Assembly (NCBI RefSeq): GCF_000503895.1
Contig: NC_022997.1
Span: 434,001-498,000, forward strand
Reading direction: 5' to 3'
Length of the DNA: 64,000 nt
From: Hyphomicrobium nitrativorans NL23
GTDB lineage: Bacteria; Pseudomonadota; Alphaproteobacteria; Rhizobiales; Hyphomicrobiaceae
Part shown: positions 51,001-59,067 of the stretch, piece after piece
Layout: every line of letters begins with the position of its first letter
Numbering within the stretch: position 1 is the stretch's first letter
Notes under the pieces: model-generated
Databases searched by the model: none
Told to the model about the DNA's origin: nothing
The model's input: only the letters and a program-made list of their open reading frames with translations
Translations under genes and position numbers: made by a program

Positions 51001-53401
51001 AGGCCCAAGATCCGTCGCGGCTGTACCATTGCCATGAGGTGTCGAGGCGAAGCAGTTGCCAGTCGAGCTTGGCGTTGGCCGGTTTGTCGTCGCCGTCGAG
51101 CAGGATCGCTTCGAAGCGGGCCTTTTCGCCTTCGGGCAGGCCGGTGGCGGGGAAGAGCTGCTTGATGCCGACGCGGGGTTCACCGAGCGCGACAGGCAGC
51201 GTGATCGAACGTTCGATGGTGCGGCCGCCGGTTTCGCGCAGGCGGACGATGACGTTCGCTTCCAACGGACGCGCGGTCTTGGTGACGGCGGGCAGCATCA
51301 CGGGAAGCGCGGCAGTGCCGTCGTCTGACGTGTTCGGCAAGCCTTCGAGCGGCTGGCGCACGGGGCTCACCTGCTCGTCGGCCTGGCCGAAGCGGTAGCC
51401 CGCGAAGCCATCGAGATCCTTCGTGGAGGGACGTACGAGGATGTCGCCTTCGACGACGAGGTTCGCAGCCGGCGGCCCGTAGAGGTAGCGGCCGGTCAGG
51501 TCGACGGTTTTGACGGCTCCCGGTGCGAGGCGGCCTGCGCCGTCGGCAAGCGTCAGATCGAGACGCTCCGGCACGTAGTCTTCGACGAGGAACGTGACTT
51601 GCGTGAGTGCGTCCGCCTTCGGATCGGCGTGCAGGCGCGCGCGCCAGGTGCCCGTCATGGCGCCACCCGCGAGTGCGATGGTGTGGGCGCGGGCGCCGAG
51701 GCCGCCCTGGTCGGCGAGCGGATAGCGGCCGTGCTCAACGCCGTCGGGCCGCGTGACAATGAGGGTGACGGGCAGCGTTACGGCGTTGCCGATGTTGTCG
51801 CGGACGAGGCCGGTGACGTTGACCTCTTCGCCGGGGCGGTAGACGCCGCGCTCCGTGTAGAGGAAGGCGTCGATCGGGCCGGATGCGTCGCGGCCTTTCA
51901 CGCCGCGGTCGGAAAGATCGAATGCGTTGGTGGTGAGATCGAGGAAGGCGTATTCGCCCGCGCCGTTCTGGGCGACGAGGATCGCGGGTGCGTTGCCGCC
52001 TTCGCCGCGCGACTGGCCGGGCTCGAAGCGCGCGTAGCCGGTCTTATCGGTTTTGGCGGTGGCGAGGATTTCGTTGTTGCGTGCGACGAGGCGGACTTCG
52101 GCGTCTGCGACGGGGTCTGCGTTCGCGAGCGAGCGGACGAAGGCGTGCACGCCGTCATCGCCGGACAGTGCCGTAAGGCCGAGGTCCGAGACGATGAACC
52201 ACTGCGTCGCCTGCTCGTTCCAGCTTTCGGTGGCGGCTTCCGACGGGCGCGCGATCATCGCGTAGGCGCCGGGCTGAAGCTCGCCGATCGCTTCGCCCAC
52301 GGGGAAGGCGACGGTGACCTCGGCGTTGAGCTTGCTCGCGACGTCGAGCGTGCCGGTGTAGACGCGGGCGCCGGTGCGGTTCTTCAGTTCGTCGAACTCG
52401 TAGCCGCGGAGCTGGCGGTCGAAGTTTCCGGCGGTGAGGGCGGTCGCAAGGCTGCGGTCGCCGATGCGATAGACTTCGATCTCGACTTTGTTGGTGTTGA
52501 TCGCGACGAGCGGAATGCCCTGCTGGCCGCGGCTCGGCAGCACGTAGGAGCGGCCGGTGAAGTGCACCATCGGCTTGCGGTCGGGCACGTAGACGGCGAG
52601 CGTGACGGGCTTGGCGAGCGGCTCGTCGACGTCGGAGGGGAGCCCGGCGCGGAGCGCGATCTCGTAGCGCTCGCCGTGACGGACGCCTTCGACGCAGAGC
52701 TGGCTGCCTTCGGCGGCGACCGCCTCAGGATCGCGGCCGTTCACGGACACGAACTTTGCGAAATCCTGTTCGCCGCGCGCCAGGTTTTCCGAGAAGCGGA
52801 TGCAGACGCGGGGCTGGGCAGCGTCCGAGTCGGTCGAGTAGTCGGCCATGCGGAAGCCCTGCTCGGCGCGGAGCTTTTCATAAGTTTCGCGCACGCCGGT
52901 TGCTTCGACGAGCGACAGGCTGGCGCGAAGGGCATCGATAGCGGGGCGCCAGTAGGAGCGCCGCTGCATGGCTTCGCCAAGGACGGCGAGCGTGCGCGCT
53001 TTGAGGGCGGGATCTTTCGCAAGCTGGTAGGCGCGATAGGCGGAACCCGATGCGTTGACGGGGAGATCGTAGCGCTCGGCACCGCTGTTCGGGTCGGGTG
53101 TAATGGCGAGAAGCGCGCGGGCGAGACCGAGCCAGTTCTCCGCACTCTTGTCGTCGGCGGTGACGGCTGCCGCATAATGACGGGATGCAGCGCGCGGGTC
53201 TTCGCCAAGCGCTTTATCGCCCGCAAGACGGAGGTCGGCTGCGGGACGCGCGCCGGGCTTCCAGTTCTCTTTCAGGTACGTTTCGTAGCGCTCGGCATCC
53301 TGGGCGACGCCGCGATGCGCGAAGGGGCGTTCGTCTGCGATGGCGGCTGTGAGGCCGGAGATAACGAACAGCGAGAAAAGGAGGGCTTTGAGACAGCGCA
53401 T
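48026..53401 (-). CDS. Bacterial alpha-2-macroglobulin (MG2 family)
   Basis: 1791 aa. A signal peptide (ALLFSLFVISGLTAAIAD) is followed by MG-type beta domains (YVLPSRGQQGIPLVAINTNK, GVYRPGEEVNVTGLVRDNIG) and a thioester domain with Cys1288-Ala-Glu-Gln1291 in YPYGCAEQTVSR. The protein is thought to trap proteases in the periplasm and guard the wall with PBP1C, encoded next and likely co-transcribed. The signal has no lipobox cysteine, unlike the E. coli lipoprotein YfhM, so it is probably soluble. ATG 53401 has AAGGTGG upstream. Confidence 0.94.
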   Translation of the reverse strand: MRCLKALLFSLFVISGLTAAIADERPFAHRGVAQDAERYETYLKENWKPGARPAADLRLAGDKALGEDPRAASRHYAAAVTADDKSAENWLGLARALLAITPDPNSGAERYDLPVNASGSAYRAYQLAKDPALKARTLAVLGEAMQRRSYWRPAIDALRASLSLVEATGVRETYEKLRAEQGFRMADYSTDSDAAQPRVCIRFSENLARGEQDFAKFVSVNGRDPEAVAAEGSQLCVEGVRHGERYEIALRAGLPSDVDEPLAKPVTLAVYVPDRKPMVHFTGRSYVLPSRGQQGIPLVAINTNKVEIEVYRIGDRSLATALTAGNFDRQLRGYEFDELKNRTGARVYTGTLDVASKLNAEVTVAFPVGEAIGELQPGAYAMIARPSEAATESWNEQATQWFIVSDLGLTALSGDDGVHAFVRSLANADPVADAEVRLVARNNEILATAKTDKTGYARFEPGQSRGEGGNAPAILVAQNGAGEYAFLDLTTNAFDLSDRGVKGRDASGPIDAFLYTERGVYRPGEEVNVTGLVRDNIGNAVTLPVTLIVTRPDGVEHGRYPLADQGGLGARAHTIALAGGAMTGTWRARLHADPKADALTQVTFLVEDYVPERLDLTLADGAGRLAPGAVKTVDLTGRYLYGPPAANLVVEGDILVRPSTKDLDGFAGYRFGQADEQVSPVRQPLEGLPNTSDDGTAALPVMLPAVTKTARPLEANVIVRLRETGGRTIERSITLPVALGEPRVGIKQLFPATGLPEGEKARFEAILLDGDDKPANAKLDWQLLRLDTSWQWYSRDGSWAYESQTITKKVAAGTVDTTAATPAAIAAEVGFGRYRLEVSASGSGGAALSTLVFNAGWYTGGDSADSPEVLEVALDKETYKAGDTAKLRIASRHGGKALVTVLGQGLLSAQEIEIAAGGGEVAIPVGENWGAGAYATAMLYRPMDEGAKRMPGRAIGVRWIGIDQAPRTLNVALETADQIKSTEGLKVPVKIAGLTPGEEARVTVAAVDVGILNLTRFQAPAPERHFYAQHKLALELRDFYGRLIDGMRAERGTLRSGGDGMGGSGLQASPPVEETVSLYSGIVTVAQDGTASVDFALPPFNGTVRLMAVAWTNTKLGHATRDIVVRDAVALTVSVPRFLTLGDEATVDLSLHNVDGPAGPYKASVSGLIDDAPFAEKVLDLSKGERKSAQVKLKPHDVGTFVYDVNVTGPNDIAVSRRLQFDVKPPAGDIKRSTVATLAAKGGKLTLSKDLLAGMIANRTRVNVSVGPAAHMDVPGLLTSLDRYPYGCAEQTVSRALPLLYVNAVAKDIGFGADHDIKTRVEQAITRVFDMQDASGAFGGWSPANGDLWLTSYVTDFLTRAREQGYVVRDLPFRQALDRLQNFALNSDRVTGGGEERAYALYVLARNGRAPMGELRYEVDTRLESFTTPLAKAQLGAALAMVGDKERSERAFTAALDAFDAADKLDAARTDYGSEIRDGAALLTLATESRVVRNDTPRLVNVVSRAYTARSYTSTQEQAWMLLAAHALGEDAKKAQLSIDGTPVNGAIQRAYSAHDLENGITVSNDGDASIDAVVTVIGAALSPEPAVSKGFSVTRSYYTLAGEPVDLESASGSTGELAQNQRLVAVLKVESDEAAGRILLVDRLPAGLEIENPRLVDSGDIKSLSWLKTTLRPEHTEFRDDRFVAAFNLWNTARRTQNADTPAAGGDDLDDEDNGGGEDDADDGGRGDTTHGIDTDATLDKVAASATVAYVVRAVTPGTFVHPAATVEDMYRPERHARSASGTLTVTNKD

Positions 53402-53606
53402 TGCCTACCACCTTGGGGTTGAACGGCTGATTTCCAGTGTTCGGACAGTACTCCGGGGCCAACGGACACGTGAGCCCATCAGAGCTGAACGATCAAACGT
53501 TGGCGGTAACCGGAATTTGCCGGGAAATGCCGCTCGTTGCGGGTGCTTTATGCCGGGGCGGCGAGACGTGGGGAGGTGCGCGATCGTGGGCGGGCGCGTC
53601 CAACGC

Positions 53607-53645
53607 AAAAGGCCACCCGGCGGAAATTGACGGGCGGCCCTTTTT
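53607..53645. terminator. Terminator-like hairpin near MITE-like element 2
   Basis: AAAAGGCCACCCG and CGGGCGGCCCTTTTT form an imperfect stem. It has T-runs on both strands but no adjacent gene end. On the minus strand the nearest upstream gene (ending 53936) is separated from it by element 2, so it may be that gene's original terminator, displaced by the insertion. The remaining 53402-53606 shows nothing clear. Confidence 0.55.
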
Positions 53646-53658
53646 GCCGACGTGCTTG

Positions 53659-53926
53659 AGGCACCAAACCCCCTCAGGATGGCCTCACGACGCGAGGGCT
53701 TTTGTTCGGCTGGCAGAAGCGAGGTCGCAGCAAACCTCTATGGTTTGTAGGACCTTGCGACGCACCTGCCGGGCAAAAGATCCGCGCGGCTTCGCCGTGG
53801 GACGAGATGGGCCGACGGCGGCGTCGAAGCGCTCGACCGATGCGAAGGCATCGTTCTTCGCACTTCTCCTGGCCCTCGACCAATCTCGTCTCATCGTGAC
53901 GTCATCCTGAGGGGGGTTTGGTGCCT
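53659..53926. mobile_element. MITE-like element 2 (same core, different inverted ends)
   Basis: The left end AGGCACCAAACCCCCTCAGG (then ATG) is matched by the reverse complement of the right end, CATCCTGAGG then GGGGTTTGGTGCCT, with a one-base difference in the C-run. The interior, from CGACGCGAGG to TCTCATCGTGACG, aligns without gaps over about 200 bp with element 1 at 29.9 kb, including the palindrome CAAACCTcTATGGTTTG. The ends are unrelated to those of element 1. No target duplication is evident. Confidence 0.7.
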
Positions 53927-53935
53927 AGGGAAGCG

Positions 53936-54529
53936 TCAGTGACGAAGCAGCGCTGGGGGAGGTGCTGCGTCGTTGCCTGCAAGGAGAGACGGATCGAACA
54001 GGTTGGGCGGGCGCGGGCCCCTCGGCGCGGGGGCTGCGGAGAGGCTGCCCTTGGGGCCGGCCGCATTCCAAATGTGTGCGAACGAACGCTGGGCGTTGCC
54101 GGAGGTGGTCGTGCAGCGATCGCAGAACAGCTCATAAGCGTCGCGCTTCAAGGGATCACGACGCATGCAGTCGCCGATCCATGCGGTGGTGTCGTCGAGC
54201 ACGAGTTGCTCATGTGCGTCGAGAAGGCGGATGTCGGTGGCGAAGCGGCAATCGGCTCGCGTCATCGCAGCGGCCGGTTCGAGCTTCGTGTGACGAACAA
54301 AGACGATTTCGAGGGCGACGCCGGCTGCTTCGAGATCAGCGGTGAGCGCTTCGAGTGCGCACGCGACGGGGCTTTCGGCAGAGAGCGCGAGAAGACGGTA
54401 GGTGACATTGCCGGCGGGCGCGCCCTGCTCACGGAGGGCTTCAAGATGGCGCGCGACAAACGCTTTCAGGCGGGCCTCCTTCTCGTCTTTTACGGGGCCG
54501 TTCGCGCGAGCCGAAGGACGAAGGGGCAT
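53936..54529 (-). CDS. Conserved hypothetical protein, 197 aa
   Basis: It starts MPLRPSARANGPVKDEKEAR at ATG 54529, with AAGGAAG upstream. The middle looks folded and is not membrane-bound: VTYRLLALSAESPVACALEA, LEIVFVRHTKLEPAAAMTRA, ATDIRLLDAHEQLVLDDTTA. The last 35 residues are Pro/Ala-rich (AAPAPRGPRPPNLFDPSLLA). Two Cys-containing segments, IGDCMRR and LFCDRC, are of note. I do not recognise the family. A MITE-like element lies 10 bp beyond its stop codon. Confidence 0.6.
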   Translation of the reverse strand: MPLRPSARANGPVKDEKEARLKAFVARHLEALREQGAPAGNVTYRLLALSAESPVACALEALTADLEAAGVALEIVFVRHTKLEPAAAMTRADCRFATDIRLLDAHEQLVLDDTTAWIGDCMRRDPLKRDAYELFCDRCTTTSGNAQRSFAHIWNAAGPKGSLSAAPAPRGPRPPNLFDPSLLAGNDAAPPPALLRH

Positions 54530-54692
54530 GTATGTCTTCCTTGATTGCGAGCCGCGGAAGCCCGTAGCTCGCCGTTGTCGTGATGGCGTCATTTAGGCGC
54601 CAAGACGGTTAAGCAAGTGTTGAACAACGTGAGCCGTTACGGTGTCGCACAGGGCGCTCTAAGACTTGACTGTGATCGCTGTGCGCCAGCCC

Positions 54693-55121
54693 TCAGCGAG
54701 GGCGAGTGCGCCGTCTGTTCCGGAATTGGATGAGAATTTTTCTGCAACCGTTTCCATTTGCTTTGACTCTTTCAATCGCGTGATTGGGCGACTCGGCGCG
54801 AGCCGATTTCGTTTCCAGGCGGACGGGAAGCGTGTTTCTGGGCGCCAAGATCGGCGAAGATTTTTTTGCGGGCTCGGTCCGGCGGTTGGCCTCTACCTCG
54901 CGGAGTCTCGCGCCGAGCCCATCGGGCACATGCGAGCCGCCCCTGGGGCGAGCCTGGGCCGTGGTCTCTGTTTTCGGGGGTGCGTTGAGTTCGGCCAGGG
55001 CGCTCTGCGCATACGGGCCAAAGGCGTGGGCTGCGCGGGCCATCGCGTCGGGAACGAGCCCGAGCCGCGACGCGTGCCCGAACCATCCGCGCGCGCGCCA
55101 TTTCTCCGGCGCATACGCCAT
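54693..55121 (-). CDS. Doubtful hypothetical protein, 142 aa
   Basis: The frame MAYAPEKWRARGWFGHASRL onward is open for 142 codons and has plausible codon use in its first half; the second half is Arg-rich and could be spurious. The plus strand is also open over much of the region, so coding is uncertain. No domain is recognised. If it is not real, 54530-55290 is an intergenic stretch without other visible features. Confidence 0.3.
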   Translation of the reverse strand: MAYAPEKWRARGWFGHASRLGLVPDAMARAAHAFGPYAQSALAELNAPPKTETTAQARPRGGSHVPDGLGARLREVEANRRTEPAKKSSPILAPRNTLPVRLETKSARAESPNHAIERVKANGNGCRKILIQFRNRRRTRPR

Positions 55122-55290
55122 GAGTGTCGACCTGTCTCTACAGGCGCTGCCGACACCATACGTGTGCTGGCCAGCGCGTTACGAATGAAACCGATCAACC
55201 CCGGGCTGTCGTGATCCGGGTTCTGATTAAGCGTTGTTTTTGTCGCGAGTGCGGCCGGCGCGTGACGGAATCGGCGCTGGTGCGGTTCCG

Positions 55291-55352
55291 CTCCCTGTCA
55301 TCCCGGCTCGGCGCTCTGGCTTTCGCCATCGCTTGGCCGGGATGACAGGGAG
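55291..55352. repeat. REP-like hairpin with 17-bp perfect arms
   Basis: CTCCCTGTCATCCCGGC and GCCGGGATGACAGGGAG pair perfectly around about 28 bases that contain a smaller hairpin. It shares CGCTTGGCCGGGATGACA with the two identical REP-like units at 33 and 37 kb. It lies 7 bp beyond the phoB stop and may serve as its terminator. Confidence 0.8.
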
Positions 55353-55359
55353 CGAGGCG

Positions 55360-56055
55360 TCAGATGCCGTTGCGTTCGCCGAAGACGTAGCCGGAGCCGC
55401 GAACGGTGCGGATGGGATCGCGTTCCTTGCCGCGGATGAGCGCCTTGCGCAGGCGTCCGATGTGAACGTCCACGGTGCGTTCGTCAACAAATGCGTCGCG
55501 GCCCCAGACGCCGTCCAGCAATTGCGCGCGCGACAGCACGCGGCCGGGGCTTTCCATCAGGAATTCGAGCAGGCGAAATTCGGTCGGGCCGAGATGCACT
55601 TCGCGCAACCCGCGCGTCACCTTGTGCGCCGGACGGTCCAGCTCGATGTCGGCAAAGCGCAGGACATCCGCCATCCGATCCGGCGCGGCGCGGCGAAGGA
55701 TCGCCTTCACGCGCGCCATCAGCTCGGGAAGCGAGAACGGCTTGACGACATAGTCGTCCGCGCCGGTCGAGAGACCGCGGATGCGGTCTCCCTCTTCGCC
55801 GCGCGCCGTCAGCATGACGATGGGGATGGAGCGCGTTTCCATTCGCGCCCGCATCCGCCGGCAGATCTCGATGCCCGACGTGCCCGGCAGCATCCAATCG
55901 AGAACCAGAAGATCCGGTTTCTCTTCCGCCACGAGGATTTCGGCTTCTTCGCCGGTTTCCGCGTGCGCGACGCGGAAGCCTTCCGCTTCCAGATTGTAGC
56001 GGAGCATTTCAGCGAGAGGGGCCTCGTCTTCGATGAGCAGGATTTTTGCCGTCAT
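55360..56055 (-). CDS. phoB: Phosphate response regulator PhoB
   Basis: 231 aa OmpR-family regulator. The receiver (ILLIEDEAPLAEMLRYNLEA) has phosphoacceptor Asp53 in LLVLDWMLPGTSG and Lys in DDYVVKPFSLPELMARV; the DNA-binding domain ends RTVDVHIGRLRKALIRG and RTVRGSGYVFG. PhoB activates Pho-box promoters under phosphate limitation. It lies 25 bp after phoU at the end of the pst operon, as in other alphaproteobacteria. No phoR kinase gene is in the window. Confidence 0.95.
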   Translation of the reverse strand: MTAKILLIEDEAPLAEMLRYNLEAEGFRVAHAETGEEAEILVAEEKPDLLVLDWMLPGTSGIEICRRMRARMETRSIPIVMLTARGEEGDRIRGLSTGADDYVVKPFSLPELMARVKAILRRAAPDRMADVLRFADIELDRPAHKVTRGLREVHLGPTEFRLLEFLMESPGRVLSRAQLLDGVWGRDAFVDERTVDVHIGRLRKALIRGKERDPIRTVRGSGYVFGERNGI

Positions 56056-56080
56056 GTCAGAACCTGTGTTGTGTCAGGGA

Positions 56081-56791
56081 TCAGCTCGCGGGGAACAGCG
56101 TCGAGCTGGTGTCGTCGCCCTTGGGGCGGTCGTCGGAGATCATGGTGCCGCGCACGAAGAAGTGGATCGTCTCGGCGATGTTCGTCGTGTGGTCGCCCAC
56201 GCGCTCGATGTTCTTGGCGCCGAACAGGAGATGCGTGGAGAGGCCGATGGAACGCGGATCCTCCATCATGTACGTGAGAAGCTCCCGGAACAGGGAATTG
56301 TACATGGAGTCGATGCTTTCGTCGGAGCGCCATACGGAAAGGGCGCGTTCCGCGTCGCGTGCGGCGTAGGCGTCGAGCACCTCCTTGAGCTGCTGGAGCG
56401 CGAGATCCACCATATGGCGCAGGCCGGTCATGAGAGGCTTCGGGTGCGATTCGTCCGCAATCGCGAGCGCCCGCTTGGCGATGTTTTTCGCGAGATCGCC
56501 GATGCGTTCGAGGTCGCCGGTGATGCGGAGCGCCGCCATCACGTGACGAAGGTCGTCCGCGAGCGGCTGGCGGCGGGCGATCATCGAGATCACCTGCTCC
56601 TCGATGTCACGCTCCAGGTCGTCGATGTGGCGGTCCGACTTCACGACCTGCTCGGCGAGCTTGGGGTCGCGTCGCTCAAGCGCGTCAAACGCCTGGCCCA
56701 GGATGTGCTCGGCGAGGCCGCCCATCTGCGCGATCTTCTTGTCGAGGAGGGCAAGCTCTTCCTCGTAGGATTTGACGATATGCTCGTTCAT
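56081..56791 (-). CDS. phoU: Phosphate uptake regulator PhoU
   Basis: 236 aa all-helical protein made of two PhoU three-helix repeats. IVKSYEEELALLDKKIAQMG starts the first; metal-binding patterns DLERIGDLAKNIAKRAL and NIERVGDHTTNIAETIHFFV (E/DxxxD) recur in each. It represses PhoB signalling when Pst is saturated. ATG 56791 has GGAGACG upstream and is chosen over a longer frame lacking homology. It follows pstB by 140 bp. Confidence 0.94.
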   Translation of the reverse strand: MNEHIVKSYEEELALLDKKIAQMGGLAEHILGQAFDALERRDPKLAEQVVKSDRHIDDLERDIEEQVISMIARRQPLADDLRHVMAALRITGDLERIGDLAKNIAKRALAIADESHPKPLMTGLRHMVDLALQQLKEVLDAYAARDAERALSVWRSDESIDSMYNSLFRELLTYMMEDPRSIGLSTHLLFGAKNIERVGDHTTNIAETIHFFVRGTMISDDRPKGDDTSSTLFPAS

Positions 56792-56931
56792 GGCGTCTCC
56801 TTTGGGCCTTCCGGCCACGCGGATATGTTCGGGTTTCGAAGGCGCGCGCAGCGATCTGCGCAGCGCCATAATGCCGTTCAGCAGGACATTCCCATCTCGG
56901 GTCATCGGGTGGGCTCCTTTCGGAGCCGCGA

Positions 56932-57738
56932 TTAGCCGAAGCGCCCGGTGATGTAATCCTGCGTGCGCTGATCCTGCGGGTTGGTGAAGATTTCGTTGGT
57001 CTCACCTTCCTCCACAAGAATGCCGAGGTGGAAAAACGCGGTCCGCTGCGAAACGCGGGCGGCCTGCTGCATCGAGTGCGTGACGATGACGATACAGTAG
57101 TTACGCTTCAACTCGTCGATCAGCTCTTCCACCTTGGCGGTCGCGATGGGATCGAGCGCGGAGCACGGCTCGTCCATCAGGATCACCTCCGGACCGACGG
57201 CAACGGCACGCGCAATGCAAAGGCGCTGCTGCTGGCCGCCGGAGAGGCCGGTGCCGGGATCGTTGAGGCGGTCGCGAACTTCTTTCCAGAGACCGGCGCG
57301 TTCGAGGCTTTTGGCCACGATGTCGTCGAGCTCGGCTTTATTGGCCGCGAGGCCGTGGATGCGGGGACCGTAGGCCACGTTCTCGTAGATCGACTTCGGG
57401 AACGGGTTCGGTTTCTGAAACACCATGCCGACGCGGGCACGAAGCAGCACGGGGTCGAGCGAGGGATCGTAGATGTCCTCGCCCTCAATGGTGATCTTGC
57501 CGGTGACGCGGCAGGCCGCAATGGTGTCGTTCATGCGGTTGATGCAGCGCAGGAACGTCGACTTGCCGCAACCGGACGGGCCGATGAAGGCCATCACGCC
57601 GCGGTCAGGGATGTTGACATTGATGTCCTTGAGCGCCTGCTTCTCTCCGTAAAAGACGTTGACGTCCTTTGCCAGAATTTTAGGCCCAGTCGCATTCGCT
57701 GAAGACTGCACGGTGGCGCTCGTTGTTTCCATAAGCAT
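56932..57738 (-). CDS. pstB: Phosphate ABC transporter ATP-binding protein PstB
   Basis: 268 aa from ATG 57738, which is 7 bases from GGGAG; ATG 57744 is too close to it. Walker [11 protein letters not shown]-loop [11 protein letters not shown] signature LSGGQQQRL, Walker B VILMDEP and the switch His in [13 protein letters not shown] are all intact. PstB energises high-affinity phosphate import with PstCA. The unstructured first 20 residues ([15 protein letters not shown]) are longer than in E. coli. Confidence 0.95.
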   Translation of the reverse strand: MLMETTSATVQSSANATGPKILAKDVNVFYGEKQALKDINVNIPDRGVMAFIGPSGCGKSTFLRCINRMNDTIAACRVTGKITIEGEDIYDPSLDPVLLRARVGMVFQKPNPFPKSIYENVAYGPRIHGLAANKAELDDIVAKSLERAGLWKEVRDRLNDPGTGLSGGQQQRLCIARAVAVGPEVILMDEPCSALDPIATAKVEELIDELKRNYCIVIVTHSMQQAARVSQRTAFFHLGILVEEGETNEIFTNPQDQRTQDYITGRFG

Positions 57739-57762
57739 TTTCATACTCCCAGTATCAGGGGC

Positions 57763-59067
57763 CTACCAGCGGCGTTCGAAGCGGCGACGCAGGATAACGG
57801 CAAGAAGGTTCATACAGACCAACACGAAAACGAGGATGAGGGCGGCGCCCGACGTGCGCTCGACGAAGCCTCGTTCGGCCGACGTGGCCCACATGAAGAT
57901 CTGTACCGGCAATGCGGTCGCAGGATCGAGCGGGGTGGTCGGATACTCGACGACAAAGGCCACCATGCCGATCATGAGAAGCGGTGCCGTCTCGCCGAGC
58001 GCCTGGGCGAGGCCGACGATGGTGCCCGTCAGAATGCCCGGAACCGCAAGCGGCAGCACATGGTGGGTGATGGTTTGGATCTTGGACGCGCCGACGCCGT
58101 AGGCCGCCTCGCGGATCGAAGGCGGGACCGCCTTGAGGGCCGCGCGGGTGGCGATGATGATCGTCGGCAACGTCATGAGGGTCAGCACGAGGCCGCCGAC
58201 GACGGACGCCGAGCGGGGCAGGCCCGCCATGTTGATGAAGATCGCGAGACCCAGGAGACCGAACACGATCGACGGCACCGCCGCGAGGTTGTTGATGTTG
58301 ACCTCGATGGTGTCGGTGAAGAGGTTCTTCGGCGCGAATTCCTCAAGATAGACGGCCGCGGCGACACCGAGCGGAACCGAGAGGGTCACGACGATCATCA
58401 TCATGAAAAGCGAGCCGATGATCGCGACACCGATGCCGGAGGTTTCAGGGCTGCTCGATGCGCCGTAGGTGAAGAGGCCGGTGTTGAAGCGCTTCGAGAG
58501 GAAGCCCTCGGCTTCGGCCTTATCGAGCCAGCCGAGCTGCTGATCCGAAATCCGGCGCTGGCTGGCGGTTAGCGTGCGATCGATTTGGCCCTTCATCAAG
58601 GAGTCGACCTGGCCGTGGGCGAGAACCCATACCGGAACCGTCGTTCCGATGAGTGAGGGATCGGCCTGAACGAGGCGGCGGATCGTGATGTCGACGTCAC
58701 GCGACATGAGACCGCCGATCTCGCGCATCGCGGGACGGTTCGACGTGTCGACGCCGAGCTGGGCGGCAAGGGCCCGACGGGCGAGCAAGGTATAGTCGGC
58801 GTTACGAATATCCTGCGCCCGCTGAGTTCCCGTGGGGTCGATGACGTCCTTGTCCAGGTTGACGTTGAGCTGCAAGGACGTCTGCACGAAGGCCGTGTAG
58901 CCGTTCGAAACGATACTGCCGAAGAGGAACAGCAGGAACGCAAGGGCGAACCCGATTGCGGCGATACCAAAGAGGCGGAACCGGCGTTCGGCGGCATAGC
59001 GCCGGCTGATGCCCTTCTTGATGATGGCGGTGCGATCCGGTCTGCCGGGATTTGCTGTGATGGCCAT
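57763..59067 (-). CDS. pstA: Phosphate ABC transporter permease PstA
   Basis: 434 aa, about 140 residues longer than E. coli PstA. After the first membrane segment (FGIAAIGFALAFLLFLFGSI) comes a periplasmic insertion (QLNVNLDKDVIDPTG, through DPSLIGTTVPVWVLAHGQVD), consistent with the DUF3333-containing PstA of alphaproteobacteria. The remaining core has the permease EAA-like loop EAAYGVGASKIQTITHHVLP. Its ATG overlaps the pstC stop (TAATG). Confidence 0.92.
   Translation of the reverse strand: MAITANPGRPDRTAIIKKGISRRYAAERRFRLFGIAAIGFALAFLLFLFGSIVSNGYTAFVQTSLQLNVNLDKDVIDPTGTQRAQDIRNADYTLLARRALAAQLGVDTSNRPAMREIGGLMSRDVDITIRRLVQADPSLIGTTVPVWVLAHGQVDSLMKGQIDRTLTASQRRISDQQLGWLDKAEAEGFLSKRFNTGLFTYGASSSPETSGIGVAIIGSLFMMMIVVTLSVPLGVAAAVYLEEFAPKNLFTDTIEVNINNLAAVPSIVFGLLGLAIFINMAGLPRSASVVGGLVLTLMTLPTIIIATRAALKAVPPSIREAAYGVGASKIQTITHHVLPLAVPGILTGTIVGLAQALGETAPLLMIGMVAFVVEYPTTPLDPATALPVQIFMWATSAERGFVERTSGAALILVFVLVCMNLLAVILRRRFERRW

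Noticed and set aside
51599-53422. 607-codon plus-strand frame opposite the alpha-2-macroglobulin gene
   Set aside because: It is antisense to a protein with an intact thioester motif and signal peptide, and no independent homology is seen.
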